Assembly (NCBI GenBank): GCA_020852155.1
Contig: JADZBJ010000305.1
Span: 1-7,047, forward strand
Origin: Saprospiraceae bacterium
GTDB taxonomy: Bacteria > Bacteroidota > Bacteroidia > Chitinophagales > Saprospiraceae
DNA length: 7,047 bases
Direction: 5' to 3'
Numbering within the stretch: the stretch's first letter is position 1; each line of letters opens with the position of its first letter. The notes below the pieces were generated by a model. It was not told the DNA's origin. It was given only the letters and a program-made list of their open reading frames with translations, and searched no databases. The position numbers and the translations under genes are program-made. Shown here one piece after another: positions 1 through 5,757 of this stretch.

Positions 1-123
1 AAAATTATTGTCCCACTTCTGATTGGCTGCCGTTAATCCGCCTTGAAAAACAAAGGCTGTGGACTGTGCCTGAAGCATTGAAACCAGGCCAGTCAGGGCT
101 ATAAAAAGAGTTAAGATGCGCAT
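1..123 (-). CDS. Exported, probably outer-membrane beta-barrel protein (N-terminus only)
   Basis: Reading leftward from an ATG at 123 gives 41 codons open to the window edge, so only the N-terminus is visible. It starts with Met-Arg, a hydrophobic core (LTLFIALTGLVSML) and an AQ-type end (LQAQ), a standard Sec signal peptide with likely cleavage near residue 20. The mature part begins STAFVFQGGLTAANQKWDNN. An aromatic strand followed by GG-L-T-x-A-N is what I know from the first strand of Bacteroidota outer-membrane beta-barrel (PorT/OmpA-barrel-like) proteins. That assignment is inference from about 20 residues. The start is the only ATG that gives a complete signal peptide. A weak -7-like TATCTTCG lies at 166-159 without a convincing -33 box. 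It is separated from the upstream nhaD-like gene by 150 bp of repeat-rich DNA, so it is probably transcribed separately. Confidence 0.65.
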   Translation of the reverse strand, partial: MRILTLFIALTGLVSMLQAQSTAFVFQGGLTAANQKWDNNF

Positions 124-180
124 AAAAATCCAGTTGTTGTGTGCTCGTCAATGAAGCGCGAAGATAGGTTTGAGTTAGTT

Positions 181-272
181 AGGAGTTATGAGGTATGAGT
201 CAGGAGTTAGGAGTTTTTTCATCATGATGCTTCGAGGTTGAAAAAACTCATAACTCATAATTCATAACTCCT
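181..272. repeat. Imperfect inverted repeat built from 7-nt direct repeats (possible 3' hairpin of nhaD-like gene)
   Basis: The right arm (about 240-272) contains three head-to-tail 7-mers, CTCATAA, CTCATAA and TTCATAA, at 247-267. The left arm (about 181-220) carries degenerate copies of the complement (GAGTTATGAG, GTATGAGT, GGAGTTAGGAGTT). The outer ends pair perfectly over AGGAGTTATGA, and the inner ends pair over GAGTTTTTTC. The 19-nt loop contains a small ATCATGAT palindrome. It begins 2 nt after the stop codon of the leftward antiporter gene, so in that transcript it would fold as a long 3' hairpin. No U-tract follows it in that direction, so a classical rho-independent terminator is not clear. 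The rest of 124-273 shows nothing I can name. Confidence 0.7.
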
Positions 273-273
273 A

Positions 274-1530
274 TTAATGCATCGCCAGGTAAACCAATGC
301 ACCGGCAAAGTAGCCTACAGCAGCCAGCCAACTGATATTTTTAATGTACCACGACATCGAAATTTTTTCAAGCGCCATCACGGCTACACCTGCCGCCGAC
401 CCAATAATCAACATAGAGCCTCCGGTGGCAACGGTATAGGCCAGAAAGTGCCAGTTCGGGTCGTCTAACGGGTCTTGATACATGCTGATGGTGGCCGCCG
501 CCAGCGGAACGTTGTCCACCACGGCGGAAAGTGCGCCCAACAGTAAGGAAATAGCCGAACGCGACGGTATGGTATTGGCCAGCGATTCGGTGAGGAGTTG
601 CAATACGCCGGCCGTTTCAAGGGCTGCGACGGCAAACAGGATGCCCATAAAAAACGTAATTGACGTCATTTCTACCCTCGAAAGGGCTTTTTGTCCGCTA
701 TACCAAACGCCAGCCTCGCTGAATTTTTCCTCCGGGTGAATCCACTCCGAAATAGCCCAAACCACTGCCATGGCAATCATCATACCCACAAAGGGAGACA
801 GGTGGGTCAGTGACTTGAAAATAGGGACAAAAATCAGAGCGCCCATACCGACAGCCAGCATGACGCCTGATGACCGGATCGTAACGTCTTCATCATGCCG
901 TTCAACCCTGGCAAAAGTGCCGCGCATCCATTTTTTGGTGGAAAAAAGCAGCAACGGAATCAAAGTACACACAACAGCCGGAATAAACAGATAACCAACC
1001 AGCGCGCCGGCACTTACTTTGTTGGCGATATAGTACATCACCGTCGTAACCGCGCCGATGGGCGACCATGCGCCACCGGCATTGGCTGCCAGAATGACCA
1101 GCGCAGCAAACCAGGGTCGTTCCGGTGCGTCTTTGGGCAACAACGAGCGCATGATCTGGATGCTCACAATAGCGCCGGCCAGGCTGTCAATCATGGCGGA
1201 TAAAAAGAACGCAATGACGCTGATAATCCAGGCTAATTTGACTTTCGACCGCGTGGTGATGTATTTCGGAATAATGAGAAATCCCTTGTGTGCGTCAATC
1301 AATTCGACAACGGTCAAAGCGCCGAGCAGGAAGAAAAGCAGCTCGCCAATATTGCCCGTGTGGTGCAGCAAATGTTCCCGCAAACCGACATCGTGCCCGG
1401 GTTGTGCCGCATATATGGCCCAAAGGAGTCCGCCGGACATCAGCGCCGGTACGGACTTGTCCACATGGGTAAACTCTTCAAATGAAACCAGCAAATAGCC
1501 GAGAATGAAAACGATAATGAGTAGAGTCAT
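274..1530 (-). CDS. nhaD: NhaD-family Na+/H+ antiporter, divergent
   Basis: This is a 418-residue polytopic inner-membrane protein with about a dozen hydrophobic segments. NhaD antiporters belong to the ion transporter superfamily and exchange cytoplasmic Na+ or Li+ for H+. Hallmarks visible are GELLFFLLGALTVVELIDAH (62-81), AANAGGAWSPIG (148-159), the FFMGILFAVAALE segment (293-305), SAVVDNVPLAAA (335-346) and a TGGSMLIIGSAAGVAVM segment (369-385). Length fits short NhaD proteins of Bacteroidota. Odd points are in the first half: where the NhaD proteins I know read SAxxDNLT and SPIGDVTT, this one has SAMIDSLAG (111-119) and SPIGAVTT (156-163). The Asn, Thr and Asp expected there are Ser, Ala and Ala. 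The D339/N340 pair of the second half is intact. It is the last gene of a likely three-gene leftward unit, 36 nt after the preceding stop. Family is certain enough; transport activity and ion specificity are not. The symbol marks family membership only. Confidence 0.88.
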   Translation of the reverse strand: MTLLIIVFILGYLLVSFEEFTHVDKSVPALMSGGLLWAIYAAQPGHDVGLREHLLHHTGNIGELLFFLLGALTVVELIDAHKGFLIIPKYITTRSKVKLAWIISVIAFFLSAMIDSLAGAIVSIQIMRSLLPKDAPERPWFAALVILAANAGGAWSPIGAVTTVMYYIANKVSAGALVGYLFIPAVVCTLIPLLLFSTKKWMRGTFARVERHDEDVTIRSSGVMLAVGMGALIFVPIFKSLTHLSPFVGMMIAMAVVWAISEWIHPEEKFSEAGVWYSGQKALSRVEMTSITFFMGILFAVAALETAGVLQLLTESLANTIPSRSAISLLLGALSAVVDNVPLAAATISMYQDPLDDPNWHFLAYTVATGGSMLIIGSAAGVAVMALEKISMSWYIKNISWLAAVGYFAGALVYLAMH

Positions 1531-1566
1531 GGGTGATTATTGTTGTTTGGTGGAGCAAAAAGGCGC

Positions 1567-2328
1567 TCAGGCCATGTTGAAATAGGCGTTTTCAATGATT
1601 TTTTGTTGGTAAAATTCAAACAACTGTTCTTCCATGAATTCAAATTGAAGACGGGAATAAAGTTGTGCCAGTTCGACGGATTGAACGCTGGAACGCTTTT
1701 TTACCCCCTCCAGATAATATCGGAAGGCACAAATTTCAAAATTGTGTTTCAACTGCTGATAGGCATGGTCAGTCTCAAAGGATTGTGTAAAATCCGGTAA
1801 ATTGGCCGGATTGGTCAACCAGCGCTGTTCGCGTTCGGTAAACAGGCAATTGGTCGCGCCTGGCTCTCCAAATGTGGCCCATTGATGCGTCGAAATTTTG
1901 AGGCTGATCAAGGTAATGAGTTTGTTGATGTATTGCTGCTCCGTGCTATGAGGTTGCGCCAGCGAAGCCAGGTTGGACAATCGCTGGAATGTAATTGCCA
2001 GGCCAAAACAATTATAAGGATCAATGGAAAACTCTTGCCGTGCAGACCTGAAATAGTAAAGCGCTTCCAATAAACTCTCCAGATCACCCTCAACACGTTT
2101 GCCGTTTTCGAGTTGTATGGTGCCTTCACCCGGATTGGTCGCGAATTCCAGAAAAGTATAGGCAGCATTGCTGTATCCCAGTCCACAGATTTTTCTGGTA
2201 TCGCGAATATTGGACTGTAATGAAGCAATTTCAGCGGCTTTCAGGTAGGAATTGATGGCAGAGCTGGCATTTTCGGCCAGGTTATTGGTGATGCTTGCCT
2301 CTTGATGAACATGTCCTTTTTTACTCAT
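1567..2328 (-). CDS. Soluble helical protein of unknown function, TPR-like
   Basis: I do not recognise this 253-residue protein. It has no signal peptide or membrane segment, so it is predicted cytoplasmic. The sequence is mostly amphipathic helix. Residues about 82-125 (LESLLEALYYFRSARQEF, then an NCFGLAITFQRLSNLASLA stretch) have the small/large residue spacing of tetratricopeptide-like helix pairs, and residues 20-60 are similar; this is inference by eye. The C-terminus (220-250) is a charged, aromatic helix. The ATG at 2328 has no Shine-Dalgarno sequence, as is usual in Bacteroidota. Its frame is open upstream for eight further codons up to the TAA that ends the preceding gene, in the same frame. 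It could therefore be the second half of a once-continuous 558-residue protein. It sits 24 nt after the two-TM/TPR gene and 36 nt before the antiporter gene, suggesting co-transcription. Confidence 0.75.
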   Translation of the reverse strand: MSKKGHVHQEASITNNLAENASSAINSYLKAAEIASLQSNIRDTRKICGLGYSNAAYTFLEFATNPGEGTIQLENGKRVEGDLESLLEALYYFRSARQEFSIDPYNCFGLAITFQRLSNLASLAQPHSTEQQYINKLITLISLKISTHQWATFGEPGATNCLFTEREQRWLTNPANLPDFTQSFETDHAYQQLKHNFEICAFRYYLEGVKKRSSVQSVELAQLYSRLQFEFMEEQLFEFYQQKIIENAYFNMA

Positions 2329-2352
2329 GCTTAAGGTCGAAAAACGGTCGTC

Positions 2353-3243
2353 TTACACCAGACCAATGTACAGGTGAATTAACTCCTCCCTCAATTGCCG
2401 GTCTGTCGAGCGGGGATTATTCAAAGCAGCGCCAAAATATTCGATCGCCTTATCGTATTTCGTTGCATCGCCGGATTCATGAGCCTTGGCATAGTAGAGC
2501 GAACCCAGCATGAATTGTATGTCTTTTCCAGGATTTTCAAAGGTTTCAAGGTGCTGGATTTGGGAGTCCAGGTGAATACCCAGATATATCGGATTTCGTG
2601 TTGTAATGCTTTGCCAGAGTTCTTTTTCCCTGATTTGTGTGAGGGTTTTTGAGGTGGTCAGCACCTTTGATTCTTCCTGCTGCATTCGATCGCGTATTTC
2701 TTCTACTTTTTTCAAGTCATCTCCAAACCGGAATAAGATGATCGCAGCGCCTATACTAAACAACAGTGCAACCATCTCCAGAATGCCAATGGTGTTGTCA
2801 AAGATAGAAGTCGCTTCTTCCATGCGCTCATAGCGCTCCAACAGTTGCGAACTCAGTTCCATGGCCGTTTGGGTGTTGTTCATCAGGTCTTTTCTGGACT
2901 GGAATTCGGTTGTCGTGGAAAGGAGTAATGAGTTTACCCATGCCGTATCCAGGGTTTTGCCACTCAACCCTTTTTTCAAGTTCAGGTTAAGGCTATCAAG
3001 GCGCTTTTTAACATCCAATCGGTAAGCGCTGCTATCCCACTTGCCGGAATACTGATGGCGATTTTTGAGGCTTGCATCAATAATGGAGTTGAGGTCGCTG
3101 ATCGCTTTAGTCCTGTTTCGTTCATTTTCATACCTCAGATATCCATACATGCCAATGAAAAAAAGGAGAAACAGGATGATGATGCGCATTAAGAGTTGGC
3201 CGGAAAATATTTTATTCCAAAAGGTAAATGAATTCTTCTCCAT
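2353..3243 (-). CDS. Two-TM protein with coiled coil and C-terminal TPR-like repeat, unknown function
   Basis: From the ATG at 3243 this encodes 296 residues. TM1 is at about 17-36 (LLMRIIILFLLFFIGMYGYL). A helical, hydrophilic segment of about 115 residues follows, then TM2 at about 152-172 (GILEMVALLFSIGAAIILF), a heptad-like charged stretch at 174-207 (KKVEEIRDRMQQEESKVL), and a TPR-like helix pair at 241-277 (LGSLYYAKAHESG, KAIEYFGAALNNP). The layout, a periplasmic helical domain between two TMs with a cytoplasmic coiled coil, resembles sensor or chemoreceptor architecture, but no kinase, HAMP or methyl-accepting signature is seen, so no function is assigned. The frame stays open to an ATG at 3372, but I prefer 3243: a promoter with a perfect -7 box lies at 3274-3267, inside the longer version, and the extra 43 residues do not look like a signal or domain. 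It heads the likely unit with the next protein and the antiporter. Confidence 0.75.
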   Translation of the reverse strand: MEKNSFTFWNKIFSGQLLMRIIILFLLFFIGMYGYLRYENERNRTKAISDLNSIIDASLKNRHQYSGKWDSSAYRLDVKKRLDSLNLNLKKGLSGKTLDTAWVNSLLLSTTTEFQSRKDLMNNTQTAMELSSQLLERYERMEEATSIFDNTIGILEMVALLFSIGAAIILFRFGDDLKKVEEIRDRMQQEESKVLTTSKTLTQIREKELWQSITTRNPIYLGIHLDSQIQHLETFENPGKDIQFMLGSLYYAKAHESGDATKYDKAIEYFGAALNNPRSTDRQLREELIHLYIGLV

Positions 3244-3266
3244 ATCCGGGTTTTGATAGTTTTCCG

Positions 3267-3298
3267 CAAACATATTACAAAACAGCGTTGAAAACACA
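3267..3298 (-). promoter_or_regulatory. Bacteroidota-type promoter for the leftward unit
   Basis: On the minus strand the -7 box TATGTTTG (3274-3267) matches TAnnTTTG exactly. TGTG at 3298-3295, one mismatch from TTTG, lies 20 nt upstream as the -33 box. Transcription would begin near 3260, about 17 nt before the ATG at 3243. This placement is the main reason for choosing that start over the ATG at 3372. Confidence 0.55.
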
Positions 3299-3400
3299 TA
3301 AAATACCGACCACAGCACGCTAAAATCGGTCAAAATTTCTCCATTGCAAAAGGCCGTTCCGGCGTTTGTCAAAAAAAAATGAAAAAAATTTTTAAAACAA

Positions 3401-3433
3401 TTTGATTATTTAAAACAAATCATGTTATCTTTG
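3401..3433 (+). promoter_or_regulatory. Strong Bacteroidota-type promoter for the AntA/AntB-like gene
   Basis: TTTG at 3401-3404, a 21-nt spacer, then TATCTTTG at 3426-3433 give an exact match to the TTTG / TAnnTTTG pattern used by the Bacteroidota primary sigma factor. The expected start near 3440 leaves a leader of about 35 nt before the ATG at 3475. The flanks are very A/T-rich (runs of nine and seven A at 3371-3379 and 3382-3388). It is the best promoter in the window. Confidence 0.75.
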
Positions 3434-3442
3434 TTTTATAAT
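3405..3442. promoter_or_regulatory. Candidate operator: inverted repeat overlapping the -7 box
   Basis: TAAAACAAA at 3411-3419 and TTTGTTTTA at 3430-3438 are perfect 9-bp inverted arms with a 10-nt spacer. The symmetry extends outward as ATTAT versus ATAAT if two bases are skipped. Arm centres are 19 bp apart, close to two helical turns, which suits a dimeric DNA-binding protein. The right arm covers the TTTG of the -7 box and the left arm lies in the promoter spacer, so a bound protein would block RNA polymerase. The regulator is unknown; low-complexity A/T composition weakens the case. Confidence 0.45.
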
Positions 3443-3474
3443 TGAAACAGTAATCATCTCAAAACGAGCAGGTT

Positions 3475-3819
3475 ATGGAACTTGAAGTTTTGCAAAGTAA
3501 ACATGGTACCCAGGTTGTCACCGCCAGCAACCTACATTCTGTTTTAAATCTCCCGCTCCGGCAGTACGCCGCGCAGGTCCGCCGATGGTTGCGCGACATC
3601 TATGAATTTGGTGATGGCACCATGCGCAAACCGCAGATGTACCGCGACTATGCCAAGCGCCCGCGCCCCGGGCAGCCCATCGAGGATTTTTACCTGACGC
3701 TTGAGTTGGCCAAATTGATCGCGTTGCGCTCGAACAGTCGTGATAAATTGCGCTGCGCGCGCTTGCTGGATACCTTCCTGAACAATGGTCAGATGAATCT
3801 TTTTCAGCAGGCTGCCTGA
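3475..3819 (+). CDS. AntA/AntB antirepressor-domain-like small protein
   Basis: This 114-residue protein resembles the AntA/AntB antirepressor domain of phage proteins. The N-terminal part VVTASNLHSVLNL (14-26) matches the family's pattern in which a short strand leads into an A-x-x-LH-x-x-L helix. It is followed by a W-containing helix with Arg (QVRRWLRDIYEF, 34-45). The C-terminal part DFYLTLELAKLIALRSNS (71-88), then DKLRCARLL, matches the family's Y-x-LTLDMAK-x-IAM-x-S-x-T-x-x-G-x-x-R signature, with the Lys-Ala-Arg-rich end partly changed. Antirepressors bind repressors or DNA and lift repression. Here the domain stands alone, without the usual second domain and with no phage genes nearby, so it is more likely a domesticated regulator; this is inference. 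It has its own strong promoter with an operator-like inverted repeat. The basic insert RKPQMYRDYAKRPRPG (51-66) may contact nucleic acid. Confidence 0.7.
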   Translation: MELEVLQSKHGTQVVTASNLHSVLNLPLRQYAAQVRRWLRDIYEFGDGTMRKPQMYRDYAKRPRPGQPIEDFYLTLELAKLIALRSNSRDKLRCARLLDTFLNNGQMNLFQQAA

Positions 3820-3882
3820 CCGCAAGCCCTGAAAACACGCATTTTCATCCGGCGTTTTGACGCATTTATCCAACAGATTTCG

Positions 3883-3910
3883 TTGGCTGGTTTTCCTTTG
3901 GCTAATCTTG
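3883..3910 (+). promoter_or_regulatory. Possible promoter upstream of the adaptor gene
   Basis: TAATCTTG at 3903-3910 has one mismatch to TAnnTTTG, and TTG at 3883-3885 lies 17 nt upstream, somewhat close. The predicted leader would be about 90 nt. The 186 bp between the AntA/AntB-like gene and the adaptor otherwise shows no gene and no convincing terminator, so read-through from the upstream promoter is also possible. Confidence 0.3.
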
Positions 3911-4005
3911 TCGTGTCAAGAATCAATTGTTGGTCATCTTTTCAACTGAAAAATTGGCCACATGTTCGGGCATTGTAACGCAAACAGCAACCGACTTTTC
4001 AGATT

Positions 4006-5472
4006 ATGCAATCAGCACCGCGCAAACGCAATCGCAAACTCCTTTACGCTCTCGCCGGACTTGTCCTGCTCCTGATTATTGCTGCAGCCATCAAGGCGCG
4101 GCAGCAACCCAAAGGCGAAGAAGTAACCGCTGAAAAAGCCGAAAAACGTACTATCCGTGAAACGGTCAGCGCTTCCGGCAAAATTTTCCCCGAAACTGAG
4201 GTGAAAATCAGTTCCGACGTTTCTGGCGAGGTCATCGAATTATATGTCAAAGAAGGCGACTCGGTCACTGTCGGTCAGGTGTTGGCTAAAATCCGCCCTG
4301 ACGAGTACCAAAGTATGGTCGAACAAGGCGAAGCCTCTGTCAATACCGCCCGCGCCCAACGCCAGATCAGTGGCTCCAATGTTCAGAGCAGCAACGCTCA
4401 AATTGAACAACTCCGTGCTGATCGCCGCCGCGCTGAATCACAAATGGAAATGGCGCGTAAATCGTTCGAACGCAATGAAAAACTCTACAAAGACGGCGTC
4501 ATTTCTGCTGCCGAATTTGAAACAGCCCAAAATGCTTTCAAAACTGCGGAAAGTGCGCTGGCAGTAGCCGATGCGGCCCTGAAAGCATCTGAAAGTAATC
4601 TGGCCTCAGCCAAAGAAAATGTGCGTGTTACGGAGTTTGGTATTAGCAGCGCCTCGGCCCGCTTGAAAGAACTCCGCACCAGCCTGCAAAAGACCATTAT
4701 CACAGCGCCCGTTAGCGGCATTGTCAGCAAATTATCCGTTGAAAAGGGCGAACGCGTGGTCGGTACGCTTCAAATGAGCGGTACCGAAATGATGCGCATC
4801 GCTAACCTGCGCAGTATGGAAGTACAGGTGGATGTGAGCGAAAACGACATCCTGAAAGTCAGCGTCGGTGATGAAGCCGACCTTGAAGTGGATGCATACC
4901 TTGGCCGTAAATTCAAAGGTAAAGTCACTGAAATTGGCAACTCGGCCAGCAACCTGACCTCTATTGGAGGCGCCAGCCTCAATACCGATCAGGTGACCAA
5001 TTTTATTGTAAAAATTCGCGTTGACCCAACCTCTTACACCGATCTGGTGCAGGATAAACGCCAATATCCATTCCGGCCTGGCATGTCTGCTTCGGTAGAT
5101 ATTTTCACGCATGTTGCTGAAAACACACTTACCGTACCGATTATTTCAGTGACCGCCCGCGAGGATAAAAAAGAGGAAAAGGATGATGCTGCACCCAATA
5201 CCGAAAAAGAAGAACACAAATCCCTGAACGACATTAAAGAAATCGTATTTGTCGTGACAGGCGATACCGTTGCTGTTCGCGAAGTAAAAACCGGCATCCA
5301 GGATAATGACCACATCGAAATCCTGAGTGGTATTCAGGAAGGTGATATGGTGGTATCCGGCCCATATTCAGCCATTTCCCGCAAACTGGAAAGCGGTTCC
5401 CGCATTCAGGTGACAGACAAAAACAAGGATGGAAAGGGAAAGAAGAGCGGAATCAGCGTGAAGATTGAATGA
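4006..5472 (+). CDS. Efflux pump periplasmic adaptor (membrane fusion protein, HlyD/MacA type)
   Basis: This 488-residue membrane fusion protein would bridge an inner-membrane transporter and an outer-membrane TolC-like channel. A basic N-terminus and one TM (about 11-29) anchor it in the inner membrane. The first lipoyl half is at about 66-98 (SGEVIELYVKEGDSVTVGQ). A long Ala/Glu/Ser-rich alpha-helical hairpin runs from 99 to 229 and contains the LYKDGVISAAEFE turn. The second lipoyl half is at 230-256 (IITAPVSGIVSKLSVEKGE). The beta-barrel follows (VQVDVSENDILKVSVGDEADLEV), then a membrane-proximal domain with PGMSASVDI (358-366) and GIQEGDMVVSGP (442-453). Odd points: a Lys/Glu/Asp-rich low-complexity insert at 385-408 and a Lys-rich C-terminus. 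MacB-type ABC or RND permeases usually follow such genes; here a terminator follows instead, so partners must be elsewhere. Substrate cannot be inferred. The ATG at 4006 gives a proper N-in anchor. Confidence 0.9.
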   Translation: MQSAPRKRNRKLLYALAGLVLLLIIAAAIKARQQPKGEEVTAEKAEKRTIRETVSASGKIFPETEVKISSDVSGEVIELYVKEGDSVTVGQVLAKIRPDEYQSMVEQGEASVNTARAQRQISGSNVQSSNAQIEQLRADRRRAESQMEMARKSFERNEKLYKDGVISAAEFETAQNAFKTAESALAVADAALKASESNLASAKENVRVTEFGISSASARLKELRTSLQKTIITAPVSGIVSKLSVEKGERVVGTLQMSGTEMMRIANLRSMEVQVDVSENDILKVSVGDEADLEVDAYLGRKFKGKVTEIGNSASNLTSIGGASLNTDQVTNFIVKIRVDPTSYTDLVQDKRQYPFRPGMSASVDIFTHVAENTLTVPIISVTAREDKKEEKDDAAPNTEKEEHKSLNDIKEIVFVVTGDTVAVREVKTGIQDNDHIEILSGIQEGDMVVSGPYSAISRKLESGSRIQVTDKNKDGKGKKSGISVKIE

Positions 5473-5480
5473 TTTTTGCT

Positions 5481-5565
5481 GGTTATTTGTGGAATTGTGT
5501 ATTTGGTTATTTGTGTATTTGTTTAATTGTATGTCATAACCAAATAACCAAATAACCGAATACAC
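5481..5565. repeat. Inverted repeat built from short direct repeats, 3' of the adaptor gene
   Basis: GGTTATTTGT occurs at 5481-5490 and 5505-5514, and GTGTATTT at 5497-5504 and 5513-5520. The opposite arm has two head-to-tail CAAATAAC units at 5541-5556, preceded by a shorter CATAAC copy. Arms 5497-5521 and 5541-5565 pair at 22 of 25 positions around a 19-nt loop. It starts 8 nt after the adaptor stop codon. Its design, opposing arms each made of 7-8-nt repeats just after a stop, is the same as at 181-272 although the motif differs. Confidence 0.7.
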
Positions 5566-5579
5566 AGTAACTTCAAACA

Positions 5580-5610
5580 CGGTTACGAAACTTTCAAAGT
5601 TTCGTAACCG
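5580..5610. repeat. Perfect 31-nt palindrome (15-nt arms, 1-nt centre)
   Basis: CGGTTACGAAACTTT at 5580-5594 and AAAGTTTCGTAACCG at 5596-5610 are exact reverse complements around C5595. In RNA this would be a 13-14-bp stem with a tight loop; in DNA it is a possible cruciform or dimeric binding site. No T-tract follows (next bases TCAAGCGGCG), so it is not itself a standard terminator. Its position, between two other hairpin-formers in a gene tail, is typical of dispersed intergenic palindromes of the REP type, but copy number cannot be judged here. Confidence 0.8.
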
Positions 5611-5620
5611 TCAAGCGGCG

Positions 5621-5659
5621 GGGCCAGTCCTTTTATTGGGGCTGGCCCTGTTGTTTTTC
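5621..5659 (+). terminator. Rho-independent terminator after the adaptor gene
   Basis: GGGCCAGTCC at 5621-5630 pairs with GGGCTGGCCC at 5639-5648 (nine Watson-Crick pairs and one G-U) around an 8-nt loop, followed by TGTTGTTTTT. The GC-rich stem and T-rich tail are on the plus strand, ending the adaptor transcript about 150 nt after its stop codon. It shows that the adaptor gene is not co-transcribed with a downstream permease. Confidence 0.75.
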
Positions 5660-5684
5660 ACTTGTCTGAAATTTGTTATGTTTA
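5651..5684 (+). promoter_or_regulatory. Possible promoter for the small exported protein gene
   Basis: TATGTTTA at 5677-5684 matches TAnnTTTG at all but the last base. TTG at 5651-5653, 23 nt upstream, is a marginal -33 and sits in the tail of the preceding terminator. The predicted leader is about 65 nt. The position fits, but the match is modest. Confidence 0.35.
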
Positions 5685-5757
5685 AGGCAAGAAAAGCGAC
5701 TTCAATTCGTTCTTCCCACCACCCGCCCCGCAGAGCCGCTTTTATCCAACAGTTTTC

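Noticed and set aside
181..272. CRISPR-like array
   Set aside because: The units are 7-8 nt, contiguous and degenerate, without spacers; no cas gene is present.
1058..1498. 146-residue plus-strand ORF antisense to the antiporter gene
   Set aside because: The minus strand encodes an unmistakable NhaD-family protein; the antisense product is Ser/Pro/Cys-rich and lacks a promoter.
3244..3372. N-terminal extension of the two-TM protein to the ATG at 3372
   Set aside because: The extra 43 residues form no signal peptide or domain, and the only good leftward promoter lies inside them, so the ATG at 3243 is preferred.
3371..3388. A9 and A7 runs as a sign of phase variation
   Set aside because: The runs lie outside any coding region and upstream of the -33 box; without strain data there is no reason to call them contingency loci.
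3820..3870. Terminator after the AntA/AntB-like gene (AAAACACGC ... GGCGTTTT)
   Set aside because: The pairing needs a bulge, the stem is short and no T-tract follows.
3518..3873. Two overlapping minus-strand ORFs opposite the AntA/AntB-like gene
   Set aside because: They are antisense readings of a gene with a strong promoter and a family-like product; neither product shows a domain.
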